A DNA stretch of 64,000 nucleotides, taken from contig NZ_LOFH01000007.1 of NCBI RefSeq assembly GCF_001469215.1, forward strand, positions 1 to 64,000, in the 5' to 3' direction. Source of the stretch: Pseudoalteromonas sp. H105 (GTDB lineage: Bacteria; Pseudomonadota; Gammaproteobacteria; Enterobacterales; Alteromonadaceae). Under the pieces are notes generated by a model, which was not told where the DNA came from, did no database searches, and saw only the letters and a list, made by a program, of their open reading frames with translations. The translations under genes and the position numbers were made by a program. The stretch's first letter is position 1. Every line of letters begins with the position of its first letter. Of the stretch, positions 38,562-46,957 are shown piece by piece.

Positions 38562-38585
38562 TGGCAAATTACTCTGTTAGCTCTA

Positions 38586-38612
38586 AAAAGCCAAGCATTG
38601 CTTGGCTTTTTA
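38586..38612 (+). terminator. Terminator between convergent genes
   Basis: AAAAGCCAAGC (38586-38596) pairs with GCTTGGCTTTT (38600-38610). The A and T flanks allow use in both directions. Confidence 0.85.
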
Positions 38613-38626
38613 CGTTAAGGGAAAAT

Positions 38627-39670
38627 TTAGAGTAAATCGGTTAATAAAATACCCACACCGATACGCTCAATATCCGCATTATAATCGATTAAACTTTCAC
38701 CATAACCGTTAAAATACTGGGCGTAGCCGCGTAGTCGGCCCCACAGTGGGAATGACCAATCGAGCTGAATGGCTCCTCGATTATCTGAATTCAAGTTATT
38801 ACGGGTCATGAAACTAAATTCATGATCTTCATAGCGATAAGCACCGGCTAACTCAAAGTATCCCATGTATTTATATATATCTGGGTTATCATCTCCTTTT
38901 GCTTCCGTTGAATCTTCTTTTTTGTCTTCTGGGAGGCGGTACCAGGGTTTGAAACTGAAAACGAAACCATTATTTTCCCAAATAAAGTTGGCATAAATGC
39001 GGTTCCATGATCGAGAGTGTGGCTGACTTCGACCATTAGATTGGTGAACCATACCGACTGCTACAGCCATTTCATCACCCCAAAGCACGTTTTCGGGGTC
39101 GAGGTAATTAATCCAGAAAACTTCAGGCTCGTAGTTTGTTTCGCGAAAGGGGGATGAGATGTCGTTATTATAAAACTGCCAAAATGATTGCAAAGTAAAC
39201 CCAAAAAACACCGCTTGATCGTCGTCTGCAAAGTCATTATAGATGGGCACTTTAATTGAAAGTTGATATTTAACTTCTAGGTTATCGAGTTGTTCGCCAT
39301 CGGGTTCATCAGTCAACTCGTTGAGTCGGCCAAAGGGGCGTGTATTTGGATTTGATACGTACGACAAAGGCAAAATATAATTGCGTTTGTGTGGGGTGAT
39401 CACATTCCGATTTTTTTGACCGACTTGTTCGCGAGCTTTACGTTTATCAAGCGCCGTTATTTGTTTGCTTTCATCCAGTGCTGAGCATTTTTTACGAAGC
39501 TGTTCGAGGGTTTGATTTCCATCACCTGCGATGGCTTCATTTAAGATGCATTGCTTTACTAATTCAATGTCGCTATCTTGTTCGTTAGCACGTTGCCCTT
39601 CACTTTGTTGAGATAAGACACTTGTTGAAAGCAGTGTGGTGAATAATATAATCCCAAAACGCCAAGCCAT
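38627..39670 (-). CDS. pldA: Outer membrane phospholipase A (OMPLA, PldA)
   Basis: This 347-residue protein has a signal peptide (cleavage near VLS-QQ) and a 12-strand beta-barrel phospholipase A1 domain. The catalytic His-209, Ser-211 (in MVHQSNGRSQPHSRSWNR) and Asn-223 are spaced just as His-142, Ser-144 and Asn-156 in E. coli. It has about 60 extra, charged residues before the barrel. It hydrolyses surface-exposed phospholipids when the outer membrane is disturbed. Confidence 0.93.
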   Translation of the reverse strand: MAWRFGIILFTTLLSTSVLSQQSEGQRANEQDSDIELVKQCILNEAIAGDGNQTLEQLRKKCSALDESKQITALDKRKAREQVGQKNRNVITPHKRNYILPLSYVSNPNTRPFGRLNELTDEPDGEQLDNLEVKYQLSIKVPIYNDFADDDQAVFFGFTLQSFWQFYNNDISSPFRETNYEPEVFWINYLDPENVLWGDEMAVAVGMVHQSNGRSQPHSRSWNRIYANFIWENNGFVFSFKPWYRLPEDKKEDSTEAKGDDNPDIYKYMGYFELAGAYRYEDHEFSFMTRNNLNSDNRGAIQLDWSFPLWGRLRGYAQYFNGYGESLIDYNADIERIGVGILLTDLL

Positions 39671-39796
39671 TTTTATTCCCTTGAGAAATGTATATATGAA
39701 AAAGTATACCCTGCTTTATGGCTTAGCAAAGGGGAATTTGCACTTAATTAACTATCAATTGCTTCTTTTAATTAAGTATTGTGGTAAATGAGCATG

Positions 39797-39823
39797 AAAA
39801 AAAAGCGGCATAAGCCGCTTTTT
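39797..39823 (-). terminator. Terminator of the lysine-riboswitch operon
   Basis: AGCGGC (39804-39809) pairs with GCCGCT (39814-39819). On the minus strand the hairpin is followed by eight Ts, about 70 bases after the last gene of the dapA-like operon. Confidence 0.85.
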
Positions 39824-39891
39824 CAACACAAAACACCTTTAATAGCGTATTTTGCTCTCACGCAATGAGAAGATGTAAGCTTTAACAATAT

Positions 39892-41013
39892 TTAAAGCTT
39901 AAATACGTTGGTAAAGAACTTATACAGTTCAGTACCTTGATTAACGCTTGCTGATGCAAAGTGCAAAATTGCGATTGCGTCGCACTCTAGGGTCAGTGTT
40001 TGCAGGGGCTGCTCGTTTAAGTAACGTTCCATTCGAAGTATGTTAGCAATAGGCTCGCCTGCTCGGATATGCCCACCCAGTGGCGCAATGTATTCAACCA
40101 TACCACCCATAGGTGAGTAGTAAGCTAAGTAGTCATCTAACTTACAGCCGAAACGCGTCATCTGTTTTGGTTGATAGGGCGCATCAATAAAAACGTGTTT
40201 GTGGTTTAAGTAACTTAAAATACTTGTGGCGTCATCTAGTGCAGCCTTTAAGTCTATTTTTTCTTGGCTGCCTAGCTCGACGGTAAACGCTTCAACTTGC
40301 ACAGCAAATTCACGGCCTTGCTGAGCCAATGCATCTGTTAATTGCCACCATGGGCAAAAGCTGGCTTCGTCCATCGCACCATCAAATTCATTTGGGATGA
40401 GTAGCACATGGGGGATATTAAAGTAACTGGCACTGTTTACCGCATAATCAGGACAATATAAATGTTGGCTCGAGATAGGGCCTGTATGTAGGTCGAGTAC
40501 AATATCAGCTTGGTGTGCCAATTTTTGTAAATTAAGGGCAATACGTTTACCGGTTGTTAAGCGGTAATCCGGCCCAGCTAGTTGTTGTTCGACTTCTTCT
40601 ATAAGTGCTGCTTTGAACGCGTTTTTTAGTACTCGCTCATCGGCATCACGGTATTGCTCGGCAAATTGTGATGCAAGCTGGCTATTGCAGTGGTACATGC
40701 GATTCCAGTTTGTGCCCGTGATTGGATCAAAACGACCTAATGTGAACTCTCCCGATTTTTGATTGCAGCCAATAGGGTTAGCGTAAGGGACTAAGGTGAT
40801 ATCACCTTTGAGCTCAAGGTGTTTTAACTGTTCAAGTAATTGGTAAATAACCGCATTCCCTTGCACTTCTGCACCATGCATGTTTGCCTGCACATAGACA
40901 CTGGGCCCCGTACCATCACCTTTCAAGCGATACACAGGAATGGTCAATGGTAAGCCGTTTGCCACTTCGCCAACAACAATGTTTTCTTGACTGATAGGGG
41001 GTGTAATACTCAT
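39892..41013 (-). CDS. Succinylglutamate desuccinylase/aspartoacylase family protein
   Basis: This 373-residue zinc hydrolase of the AstE/AspA branch of the M14 family has the metal motif NMHGAEVQGN (His and Glu ligands), the third ligand in VLDLHTGP and the catalytic Glu candidate in FTVELGSQ. A C-terminal beta-barrel (GGMVEYIAPLGGHIRAGEPI) is typical. The reaction is removal of an acyl group from an amino acid. It is last in the lysine-riboswitch operon, five bases after the decarboxylase gene, so an N-succinyl-diaminopimelate or N-succinyl-lysine substrate is a plausible inference. Confidence 0.85.
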   Translation of the reverse strand: MSITPPISQENIVVGEVANGLPLTIPVYRLKGDGTGPSVYVQANMHGAEVQGNAVIYQLLEQLKHLELKGDITLVPYANPIGCNQKSGEFTLGRFDPITGTNWNRMYHCNSQLASQFAEQYRDADERVLKNAFKAALIEEVEQQLAGPDYRLTTGKRIALNLQKLAHQADIVLDLHTGPISSQHLYCPDYAVNSASYFNIPHVLLIPNEFDGAMDEASFCPWWQLTDALAQQGREFAVQVEAFTVELGSQEKIDLKAALDDATSILSYLNHKHVFIDAPYQPKQMTRFGCKLDDYLAYYSPMGGMVEYIAPLGGHIRAGEPIANILRMERYLNEQPLQTLTLECDAIAILHFASASVNQGTELYKFFTNVFKL

Positions 41014-41018
41014 CTCAT

Positions 41019-42224
41019 TTACCTTAAATAGTCGCTGGCATCTGCTGCTTGGCGAACACAGTTAAGTTCGCCATTGTGTATAACGTACTCGGCTGCAAGT
41101 TCGTGACATAAAAAGTAGGGCATGCTCTCGGTGAAGCCGTATGCGCCGCATTGGCTAAACACCAGCCAATCATGCTCATTCAAATCGTTAGGGAGTTGAT
41201 GTTCACCCAAGCAATCAAGGGCTGTGCACAATGGGCCATATAAACTCATCGCTTGGTTTTCGGCCGTTGAGTTACGTAATAACTGTGCTGGAAAGTCTTG
41301 ATTTGTGACCGCAGGACGCAGTAAGTGATTTATGCCACCACTAAGAATAACCTGCTGCTGACCATAATTTAATTTACGCTCCACAACAGGGTTAGCATAA
41401 TGGCCACATTCACCTACAGCATAACGGCCAAGCTCCATCCATAACTCATTGACCCCTGCATGACGTTTTATATTTGCAAGTGCTGTTATTAATGCATCCC
41501 AGCTAAGCGTGTCGTCATTTTGTGTGTAGGGGATCCCTAAACCGCCACCTAAATCAAGTACGTTGAGGTTGACCCCTAGTTTGCTTGCAAGTTGTTGCAG
41601 TGGTGTAATCATTTGTGACCACAGCTCAGCGAGTTTGTCGCTGCTGAGCATGTTACCCCATTGGAAAATATGTAGCCCATCAAAGTTCAGTGCGGGGTAT
41701 TGGTGAGTATTCAGTGCGAGCCACTCATCGCAACCTAGACCAAAAGGCGTTAAACTATCCCCGCCAAGTGGGTTTTTTTCGCCTTCAGGCCAGCGCAATT
41801 GTACACGCAGCAAAACTTGTAATTGGCATTGTTGATCCACTGCTTGCTCGTTAAGCCAGCGAACTTGATTGAGGCTTTCGGCGACAAACGTGCGTACTCC
41901 GCGCTCAATAAAGTGCTTAATTTGTGCGGGGCTTTTAGCCGGCCCCGTATTGAGCACGCGCTCACTGTTAATTCCTTGAGCAAGTACTTGCTCAAGTTCG
42001 CCTTTGCTTGCCACATCAAAATTAAAGCCTGCTTTATCTAAACATTGAATGACTGTAGACAGCGGGTTTGCTTTAACGGCGTACCACAGTTTAACGTCGG
42101 TTTGTGCTACTAAGCGGGCTAAATGTGTGTTTAGCGCATCAAGGTCGTATACAAAAAATGGCGTTTCAAGCTGTGTTGATAACTTATTGATTGCTGATTT
42201 AACTGGCGTGCTCAAAAAGGTCAT
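41019..42224 (-). CDS. Group III PLP-dependent decarboxylase (LysA/PvsE-like)
   Basis: This 401-residue alanine-racemase-fold decarboxylase has the PLP lysine in WYAVKANPL (Lys-51), GLHIFQWGNML in place of the LysA HIGSQ loop, DLGGGLGIPY, MELGRYAVGECG (classic EPGR changed to ELGR), YGPLCTALDCLG (catalytic Cys) and CGAYGFTESMPYF. These variants are closer to the PvsE/BtrK group than to housekeeping LysA. It would decarboxylate diaminopimelate or an acylated form. Its ATG overlaps the stop of the DapD-like gene (TAATG), so translation is coupled. Confidence 0.85.
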   Translation of the reverse strand: MTFLSTPVKSAINKLSTQLETPFFVYDLDALNTHLARLVAQTDVKLWYAVKANPLSTVIQCLDKAGFNFDVASKGELEQVLAQGINSERVLNTGPAKSPAQIKHFIERGVRTFVAESLNQVRWLNEQAVDQQCQLQVLLRVQLRWPEGEKNPLGGDSLTPFGLGCDEWLALNTHQYPALNFDGLHIFQWGNMLSSDKLAELWSQMITPLQQLASKLGVNLNVLDLGGGLGIPYTQNDDTLSWDALITALANIKRHAGVNELWMELGRYAVGECGHYANPVVERKLNYGQQQVILSGGINHLLRPAVTNQDFPAQLLRNSTAENQAMSLYGPLCTALDCLGEHQLPNDLNEHDWLVFSQCGAYGFTESMPYFLCHELAAEYVIHNGELNCVRQAADASDYLR

Positions 42225-42964
42225 TAACGTAAAACCTCTTCTAGCAATAATGACGCATCACTTTGTTCGTCACGGTATTTCACAATTAAGGCACATGACA
42301 TACTTAAACCTTGCTCACGTGCCCAATCATTTGAGGCAGGACGAGAGCCAGGAATAACAATCGCGTACTCAGGAATTGCTTCACCTTTTTCAAGTTGACG
42401 TTCATTAACACAATCATAAACAGAGATTGTGGCTGATAAACGTACGCCAGGTGCGAGTACCGCGCCTTTTTTAACCACAACACCTTCAACAATCACACAA
42501 CCTGCGCCAATAAAGGCATCGTCTTCGACGACAACAGGGCTTGCGCCTATTGGCTCAAGTACCCCGCCTAGTTGTACTGCAGCGCTTAAATGGACGTTTT
42601 TACCAACTTGCGCACATGACCCGACTAACGCGTGGCTATCAACCATTGTGCCTTCATCAATAAACGCGCCTATGTTTACATACGCTGGTGGCATAATAAT
42701 TGTGCCCTTTGCGACATGTGCGCCGCGGCGTACACTGGTTCCACCGGGTACCATACGCACACCTGCCTCAGCTGCAAAACCTTGCGGTGCTAAGTTGTGC
42801 TTGTCTACAAATCCGCCTGGAAATTCAGTATTGGTGCCGTTTTTAAACGCCTCTAAAATACCTTGTTTTACTTCGACATTAGCGTGCCATTGGCCACTTT
42901 CGTCTTGTGTTGCTGCGCGAACAGCGCCCGATTCTAAATTATTCAATAGTTCTAACCAGCTCAT
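42224..42964 (-). CDS. dapD: DapD-like tetrahydrodipicolinate N-succinyltransferase
   Basis: This 246-residue left-handed beta-helix acyltransferase aligns with E. coli DapD from RMVPGGTSVRRGAHVAKGT onward. It shares the motif YVNIGAFIDEGTMVD with catalytic Asp-109, the HLSAAVQLGGVLEP stretch and VIVEGVVV. The N-terminal domain is shorter than in E. coli (274 residues) and the C-terminal tail differs. DapD transfers succinyl from succinyl-CoA to tetrahydrodipicolinate. It probably is a paralog besides the housekeeping dapD, which usually lies near glnD. Confidence 0.87.
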   Translation of the reverse strand: MSWLELLNNLESGAVRAATQDESGQWHANVEVKQGILEAFKNGTNTEFPGGFVDKHNLAPQGFAAEAGVRMVPGGTSVRRGAHVAKGTIIMPPAYVNIGAFIDEGTMVDSHALVGSCAQVGKNVHLSAAVQLGGVLEPIGASPVVVEDDAFIGAGCVIVEGVVVKKGAVLAPGVRLSATISVYDCVNERQLEKGEAIPEYAIVIPGSRPASNDWAREQGLSMSCALIVKYRDEQSDASLLLEEVLR

Positions 42965-42979
42965 TATAAAAACCTGTAT

Positions 42980-43864
42980 TTAATGCCAAGATAAAATGGT
43001 GTTATTTGCATTGGTAATGCAATCTGTTTGTGTTAACTCAAGGTGAGTTAACGGAGGACGCAAATACGGGCTGCTAAGTCGGCCTTGTAAATGCATTAAA
43101 ACTTTGACGGGGATAGGGTTTGCAACTGAAAACAAGCTGTGGATTGCTTGCGACCAGTCAGTAAATAAATTGGGATGTTGACCACTTAAACTGCGTTTCA
43201 CAAACTCATGTGTTTGTTCTGGCCATGCATTGGCTGCAACAGAAACGAGGCCTGTTGCCCCTGCTTGTGCAAAATAGGGCATAAGTGCATCATCACCACT
43301 GTAGATAGCAAGCTCTGGTGCGGCTTTTCGAAACCCTTCAAATTTAGCTATATCGCCACTGGCTTCTTTCAGTGCCCATAAATTTGGGTGTTCACTTAGA
43401 TTTTCAATAACAGCAGGTGGAATATCTACAGCACTACGACCAGGTACGTTATAAAGCATACATGGATGAAAGCTGGCGTTGAGTAAGCTCTCAAACCAAT
43501 GTGTTTGTCCGACCACACCAGGTTTTGCATAAAGTGGAGAGCCAAGCAAAAAGCTGTGAATAGGCAACTGATTGCAATATTCTACCCATGCAATTTGTTG
43601 TGTGAGGTTCATTCCTCCCACTGCGACCATGAGTGGGACTGTTGGTGCTAGTTGACATACATGTTCAACGATAGACTGCTGCTCTTTTAGACTCAGCGCG
43701 AGGCCTTCACCGGTACTGCCAAGAAGTAAAATGCCATTATTAGCTGCTTGTTGTTGTGCAACTAACTGCTCAAGCACGGCGTAATCTACTTTTCCCGATT
43801 CAGTAAAAGGCGTTACAAGTGCTGTCCATAATGGAAAATCATTTAAATTAAAGTTGTTTTTCAT
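42980..43864 (-). CDS. dapA: 4-hydroxy-tetrahydrodipicolinate synthase (DapA-like)
   Basis: This 294-residue TIM-barrel aldolase condenses pyruvate with aspartate semialdehyde in lysine synthesis. The Schiff-base lysine lies in ALKEASGD (Lys-166), the catalytic Tyr in LYNVPGRSAVD (Tyr-138) and the substrate loop in GSTGEGLAL, where canonical DapA has GTTGES. The ATG at 43864 is chosen; an in-frame TTG two codons earlier also exists. There is no strong Shine-Dalgarno sequence. It is first in the operon, downstream of the lysine riboswitch. Confidence 0.9.
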   Translation of the reverse strand: MKNNFNLNDFPLWTALVTPFTESGKVDYAVLEQLVAQQQAANNGILLLGSTGEGLALSLKEQQSIVEHVCQLAPTVPLMVAVGGMNLTQQIAWVEYCNQLPIHSFLLGSPLYAKPGVVGQTHWFESLLNASFHPCMLYNVPGRSAVDIPPAVIENLSEHPNLWALKEASGDIAKFEGFRKAAPELAIYSGDDALMPYFAQAGATGLVSVAANAWPEQTHEFVKRSLSGQHPNLFTDWSQAIHSLFSVANPIPVKVLMHLQGRLSSPYLRPPLTHLELTQTDCITNANNTILSWH

Positions 43865-44000
43865 CTGCAACGAACTTAATAGGTGTTCGATGAGTTAAAT
43901 GAGGGATTTAGTATGCGCCGCATTTACATCATTCGAACATTAAAATCCGAAGAGCGAATGGGCTTAAATAATAGACCGCGCAGGCCTTATTATACTAAGA

Positions 44001-44186
44001 CCAGAAGCTCTCCACCAAACATATCAACAGCTAAGCTGTTATTGGTGACAGTCGCTGGGATTCAACCCAGTCGCCCGAAATAACCCTTCACAAAAAAAGT
44101 TACTTCTCGGCGTTAATTCCCCTCACGTATGATCATTGGAGTGTGTGCTCCTCACATACGTTACCTGAATAACGCACCTCTTCTAG
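44001..44186 (-). promoter_or_regulatory. Lysine riboswitch (L box)
   Basis: Reading the minus strand, the leader shows the core in order: CTAGAAGAGGTGCG, then AGGTAACG, GAGGAGC, GAGGGGAATTAACGCCGAG, GGGTTGAATCCC, GACTGTCACCA and GGTGGAGAGCTTCTGG. This closely follows the E. coli lysC lysine riboswitch. Helix P1 forms fully: CTAGAAG (plus 44180-44186) with CTTCTGG (plus 44001-44007). It lies 137 bases ahead of the DapA-like gene and should reduce expression when lysine is plentiful. I could not identify the expression platform: no obvious terminator lies between P1 and the gene. Confidence 0.93.
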
Positions 44187-44360
44187 CCCTTAATGAGAGT
44201 TTAGATGTACAACTCTCATCTTTAATAGGGGTAATGGCGGTGATTAAAGCATTTTAGCCGTCTAGGTGTCAAGGCTGAAACGATCGTTTACCAGAGAGTG
44301 TTACGTATAAGGTTATTTTTCCGTACACTAGTAGGCATAAGCAGCAAAGGCAGTAAAACG

Positions 44361-45065
44361 ATGGAAAAGTTTCAGGATATATATCAACGAGCAGCACAAA
44401 GAAAAGGCGGTAAGGCTATGCTACAACAGCTATTGCACCCGCCTTTAGCAGCGTCTCAGCTAAAAAGCTTACCTGATGATGCGTGGCTTGAGGAATTTAC
44501 CCGTAAAGTGTTTCAAAGTGGGTTTTATTGGTCAGTGATCAATAATAAATGGCCTGGTTTTAGGGAGGTTTTTTGGGATTTTAGTGTTGAAAAATTGCTC
44601 ATGATGCCGCCAGATATGTTGGAGCAAAAAGCCAGTGATGAGCGTATTGTGCGTAACTTTAAAAAAGTGCAAACTATTGCTGAAAATGCCTATATGATTC
44701 ATGACGTCGCGTCTGAACATGGCACTTTTAGTGCGTTTATTGCAAATTGGCCAACAGAGGACATAATAGGTTTGTGGGCTTACTTGAAAAAGAAGGGGGC
44801 GCGATTGGGTGGTAATACGGGCCCCTATGCACTGCGAACACTCGGCAAAGATACATTTCTGTTATCCCGAGATGTAGAAAGCTATTTGCGTGCACACAAG
44901 ATTATTGATGGTGGATTACAAACTAAAAAATCACTCGTTGCTGCACAGGCATTTTTTAATGAATTGCAGCGTCAAAGTGGCTTAAGTTTGCAGGAACTTA
45001 GTTTAATTGTTGCTTATAGCGTAGGCGATAACCGTGTTGGAATTCAAGCCGCTGAGCCGCAATAA
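44361..45065 (+). CDS. DNA-3-methyladenine glycosylase I-like (Tag family) protein
   Basis: This 234-residue protein belongs to the Tag/HhH-GPD relative family: FQDIYQRAAQRKGG, FTRKVFQSGFYWSVINNKWPGF, MPPDMLEQKASDERIVRN (compare LxxDxGIVRN in Tag) and GGNTGPYALRTLGKDTF. Zinc ligands of classical Tag are not apparent. It would excise alkylated purines, or be a divergent family member. The ATG at 44361 is favoured over that at 44298 by family alignment. It lies 16 bases before selO and probably shares a transcript. Confidence 0.8.
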   Translation: MEKFQDIYQRAAQRKGGKAMLQQLLHPPLAASQLKSLPDDAWLEEFTRKVFQSGFYWSVINNKWPGFREVFWDFSVEKLLMMPPDMLEQKASDERIVRNFKKVQTIAENAYMIHDVASEHGTFSAFIANWPTEDIIGLWAYLKKKGARLGGNTGPYALRTLGKDTFLLSRDVESYLRAHKIIDGGLQTKKSLVAAQAFFNELQRQSGLSLQELSLIVAYSVGDNRVGIQAAEPQ

Positions 45066-45081
45066 GGTGAAAGGAAATTAA

Positions 45082-46491
45082 ATGAAATTAGCCTCGCGTT
45101 ATACTGATATCGCAGAATCGTTTGCCATCGCTGATAGGCCAAGTCCAGTGACTCAACCTTCGCTCCTATTATTCAATGAAGCGGTTGCAAAGCAATTATC
45201 TATCGATATACCACTCACTGAGCGAGCGACCTTGCTCAGTGGTAATCATATTAATGAAGCAGTAGAGCCTATCGCATTAGGTTACTCTGGTCATCAGTTT
45301 GGTCACTTTTCTGCGCGCTTAGGTGATGGTAGAGCACATTTTTTGGGGGCTGTGGCAGATGATCAAGGGCTACTTTGGGATATTCAATTAAAAGGGTCCG
45401 GTGCGACGCCGTTCTCTCGTGGTGGTGATGGTCGTTGTGCGATCGGCCCTGCTGTTCGTGAATACATAATGAGTGAGGCAATGCACGCATTAGGTGTGCC
45501 GACAACTCGATGTTTAGCGGTCGTCGCAACGGGCGAAACCGTTTACAGACAGCCGCCGCAACCGGGCGCTATTGTAACGCGAGTCGCGACGAGTCACATC
45601 CGTGTTGGTTCATTTCAATATTTAGCAACGCAAGGTGATGTTGCGGGTTTAAAAAAGCTAGCAGATGCGGCGATTGCGCGTCATTACCCATCCATAACAA
45701 GCGCTGGGCCTGAGCGCTATTTAGCGTTTTTAGCCGCTGTGATCGACAAGCAAATTGAGCTGGTAGTAAGCTGGATGAGAGTGGGCTTTATTCATGGTGT
45801 TATGAACACAGATAACACGCTAATCAGTGGCGAAACGATTGATTATGGTCCGTGTGCGATGATGAATCATTTTGATTTTGACACCGTCTTCAGCTCTATC
45901 GACCGCCAAGGGCGTTATGGGTTTGGCAATCAGCCAAATATCGCTAATTGGAATTGTGCCCGATTAGCCGAAAGCTTAATGCCATTGATAAATGACGATG
46001 ATGATCAAGCGATTGCTTTACTCAGCCCTTTAATTAATGGTTTTGCGGAAAAGTTTAATCACGCATTTACAGCTATGTGGGCGCAAAAGTTAGGGTTGGA
46101 TGGGCATGAACCACAAGATAGCGAGTTAGTTGCACAATTATTAGCGCTATTGAAGGAACACTCGCTTGATTATACCAACACTTTTGATGCGTTAACCGAA
46201 TCACTCATAGGAAATGCTGAAATACCAACACCATTAATTCAGTGGTCGACGCTATGGTTGCAGCGCACCACAACTGGCAGTTATGAAACGATGCGTGAAA
46301 CGAATCCAAAATTGATCCCGCGCAACCATATTATAGAAAAAATCCTAAAAGACTTTGCTGAATCACATCAAAGCCCGATACTAAGTGAATATTTAACAGC
46401 ATTGCAAAACCCCTACACTCAGAGTGTTAATGAGTCATGGAGCCACCCCCCGTTGGACGAAAGCGGTTACCACACATTTTGTGGAACGTAA
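45082..46491 (+). CDS. selO: Protein adenylyltransferase SelO (YdiU)
   Basis: SelO is a pseudokinase that transfers AMP to Ser/Thr/Tyr of proteins, with a role in oxidative stress. Family motifs are LGYSGHQFGHFSARLGDGRA, QLKGSGATPFSRGGDGR, GPAVREYIMSEAMHALGVPT and HGVMNTDNTLISGETIDYGP (active-site Asn and Asp). Length 469 fits (E. coli 478). The C-terminal Ser-Cys-Gly motif of many members reads as HTFCGT here, so the family's terminal Cys is kept. Confidence 0.94.
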   Translation: MKLASRYTDIAESFAIADRPSPVTQPSLLLFNEAVAKQLSIDIPLTERATLLSGNHINEAVEPIALGYSGHQFGHFSARLGDGRAHFLGAVADDQGLLWDIQLKGSGATPFSRGGDGRCAIGPAVREYIMSEAMHALGVPTTRCLAVVATGETVYRQPPQPGAIVTRVATSHIRVGSFQYLATQGDVAGLKKLADAAIARHYPSITSAGPERYLAFLAAVIDKQIELVVSWMRVGFIHGVMNTDNTLISGETIDYGPCAMMNHFDFDTVFSSIDRQGRYGFGNQPNIANWNCARLAESLMPLINDDDDQAIALLSPLINGFAEKFNHAFTAMWAQKLGLDGHEPQDSELVAQLLALLKEHSLDYTNTFDALTESLIGNAEIPTPLIQWSTLWLQRTTTGSYETMRETNPKLIPRNHIIEKILKDFAESHQSPILSEYLTALQNPYTQSVNESWSHPPLDESGYHTFCGT

Positions 46492-46957
46492 TGGGAAATA
46501 AGCGCCTATTTGATTAACAACATGCTTGTGTAGCATCAATATAAATTGAAGTAATGAATTATTACGGGCTATATGTATTAATAAGCAATTATTAGCTGTT
46601 ATTTATAGAGATTTATTGGAAATAAACACGGTTACTACTTGTTGATTCAAAATTAAGCAATATAATGCAAGTAAGGTTCGAAAAGTGTATTGCTTAGACT
46701 TAGGCATACAGCGATACATAAAGGTAATTGAATATAGATGTTTATTATCAGTTTAAAGTGCTGCTATTGCGTTGGTTAGGTAAAGTTTTTTATCTGATCT
46801 ATAATGATTAGCGCTTTTATTCTAAAATTATTTTTAAAAACACCACAAATGTGTTTTCGTTAAGTAATGATTAACAAACGATTCTGTACTCTGGTAATAC
46901 TTAATTAGGCTAGGGTCACTTAGCTACAATTTTAATTGTGAAAATGGGAAGGAAACA
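46492..46957 (+). other. Long AT-rich leader of the OmpA-family gene
   Basis: These 466 bases contain no credible gene. A TATAAT at 46800-46805 could be a -10 box, but no good -35 sits at the right distance. The gene's GGAAGGA ribosome-binding site is at 46947-46953. A long untranslated leader, common for porin genes controlled by small RNAs, is possible. Confidence 0.4.

Noticed and set aside
42429..42983. A 184-codon plus-strand frame
   Set aside because: It is antisense to dapD; its length is explained by the codon bias of the real gene, and it has low-complexity Thr/Pro/Ala composition.
43883..44083. A 66-codon plus-strand frame
   Set aside because: It is antisense to the lysine riboswitch and leader, whose RNA conservation explains the sequence.
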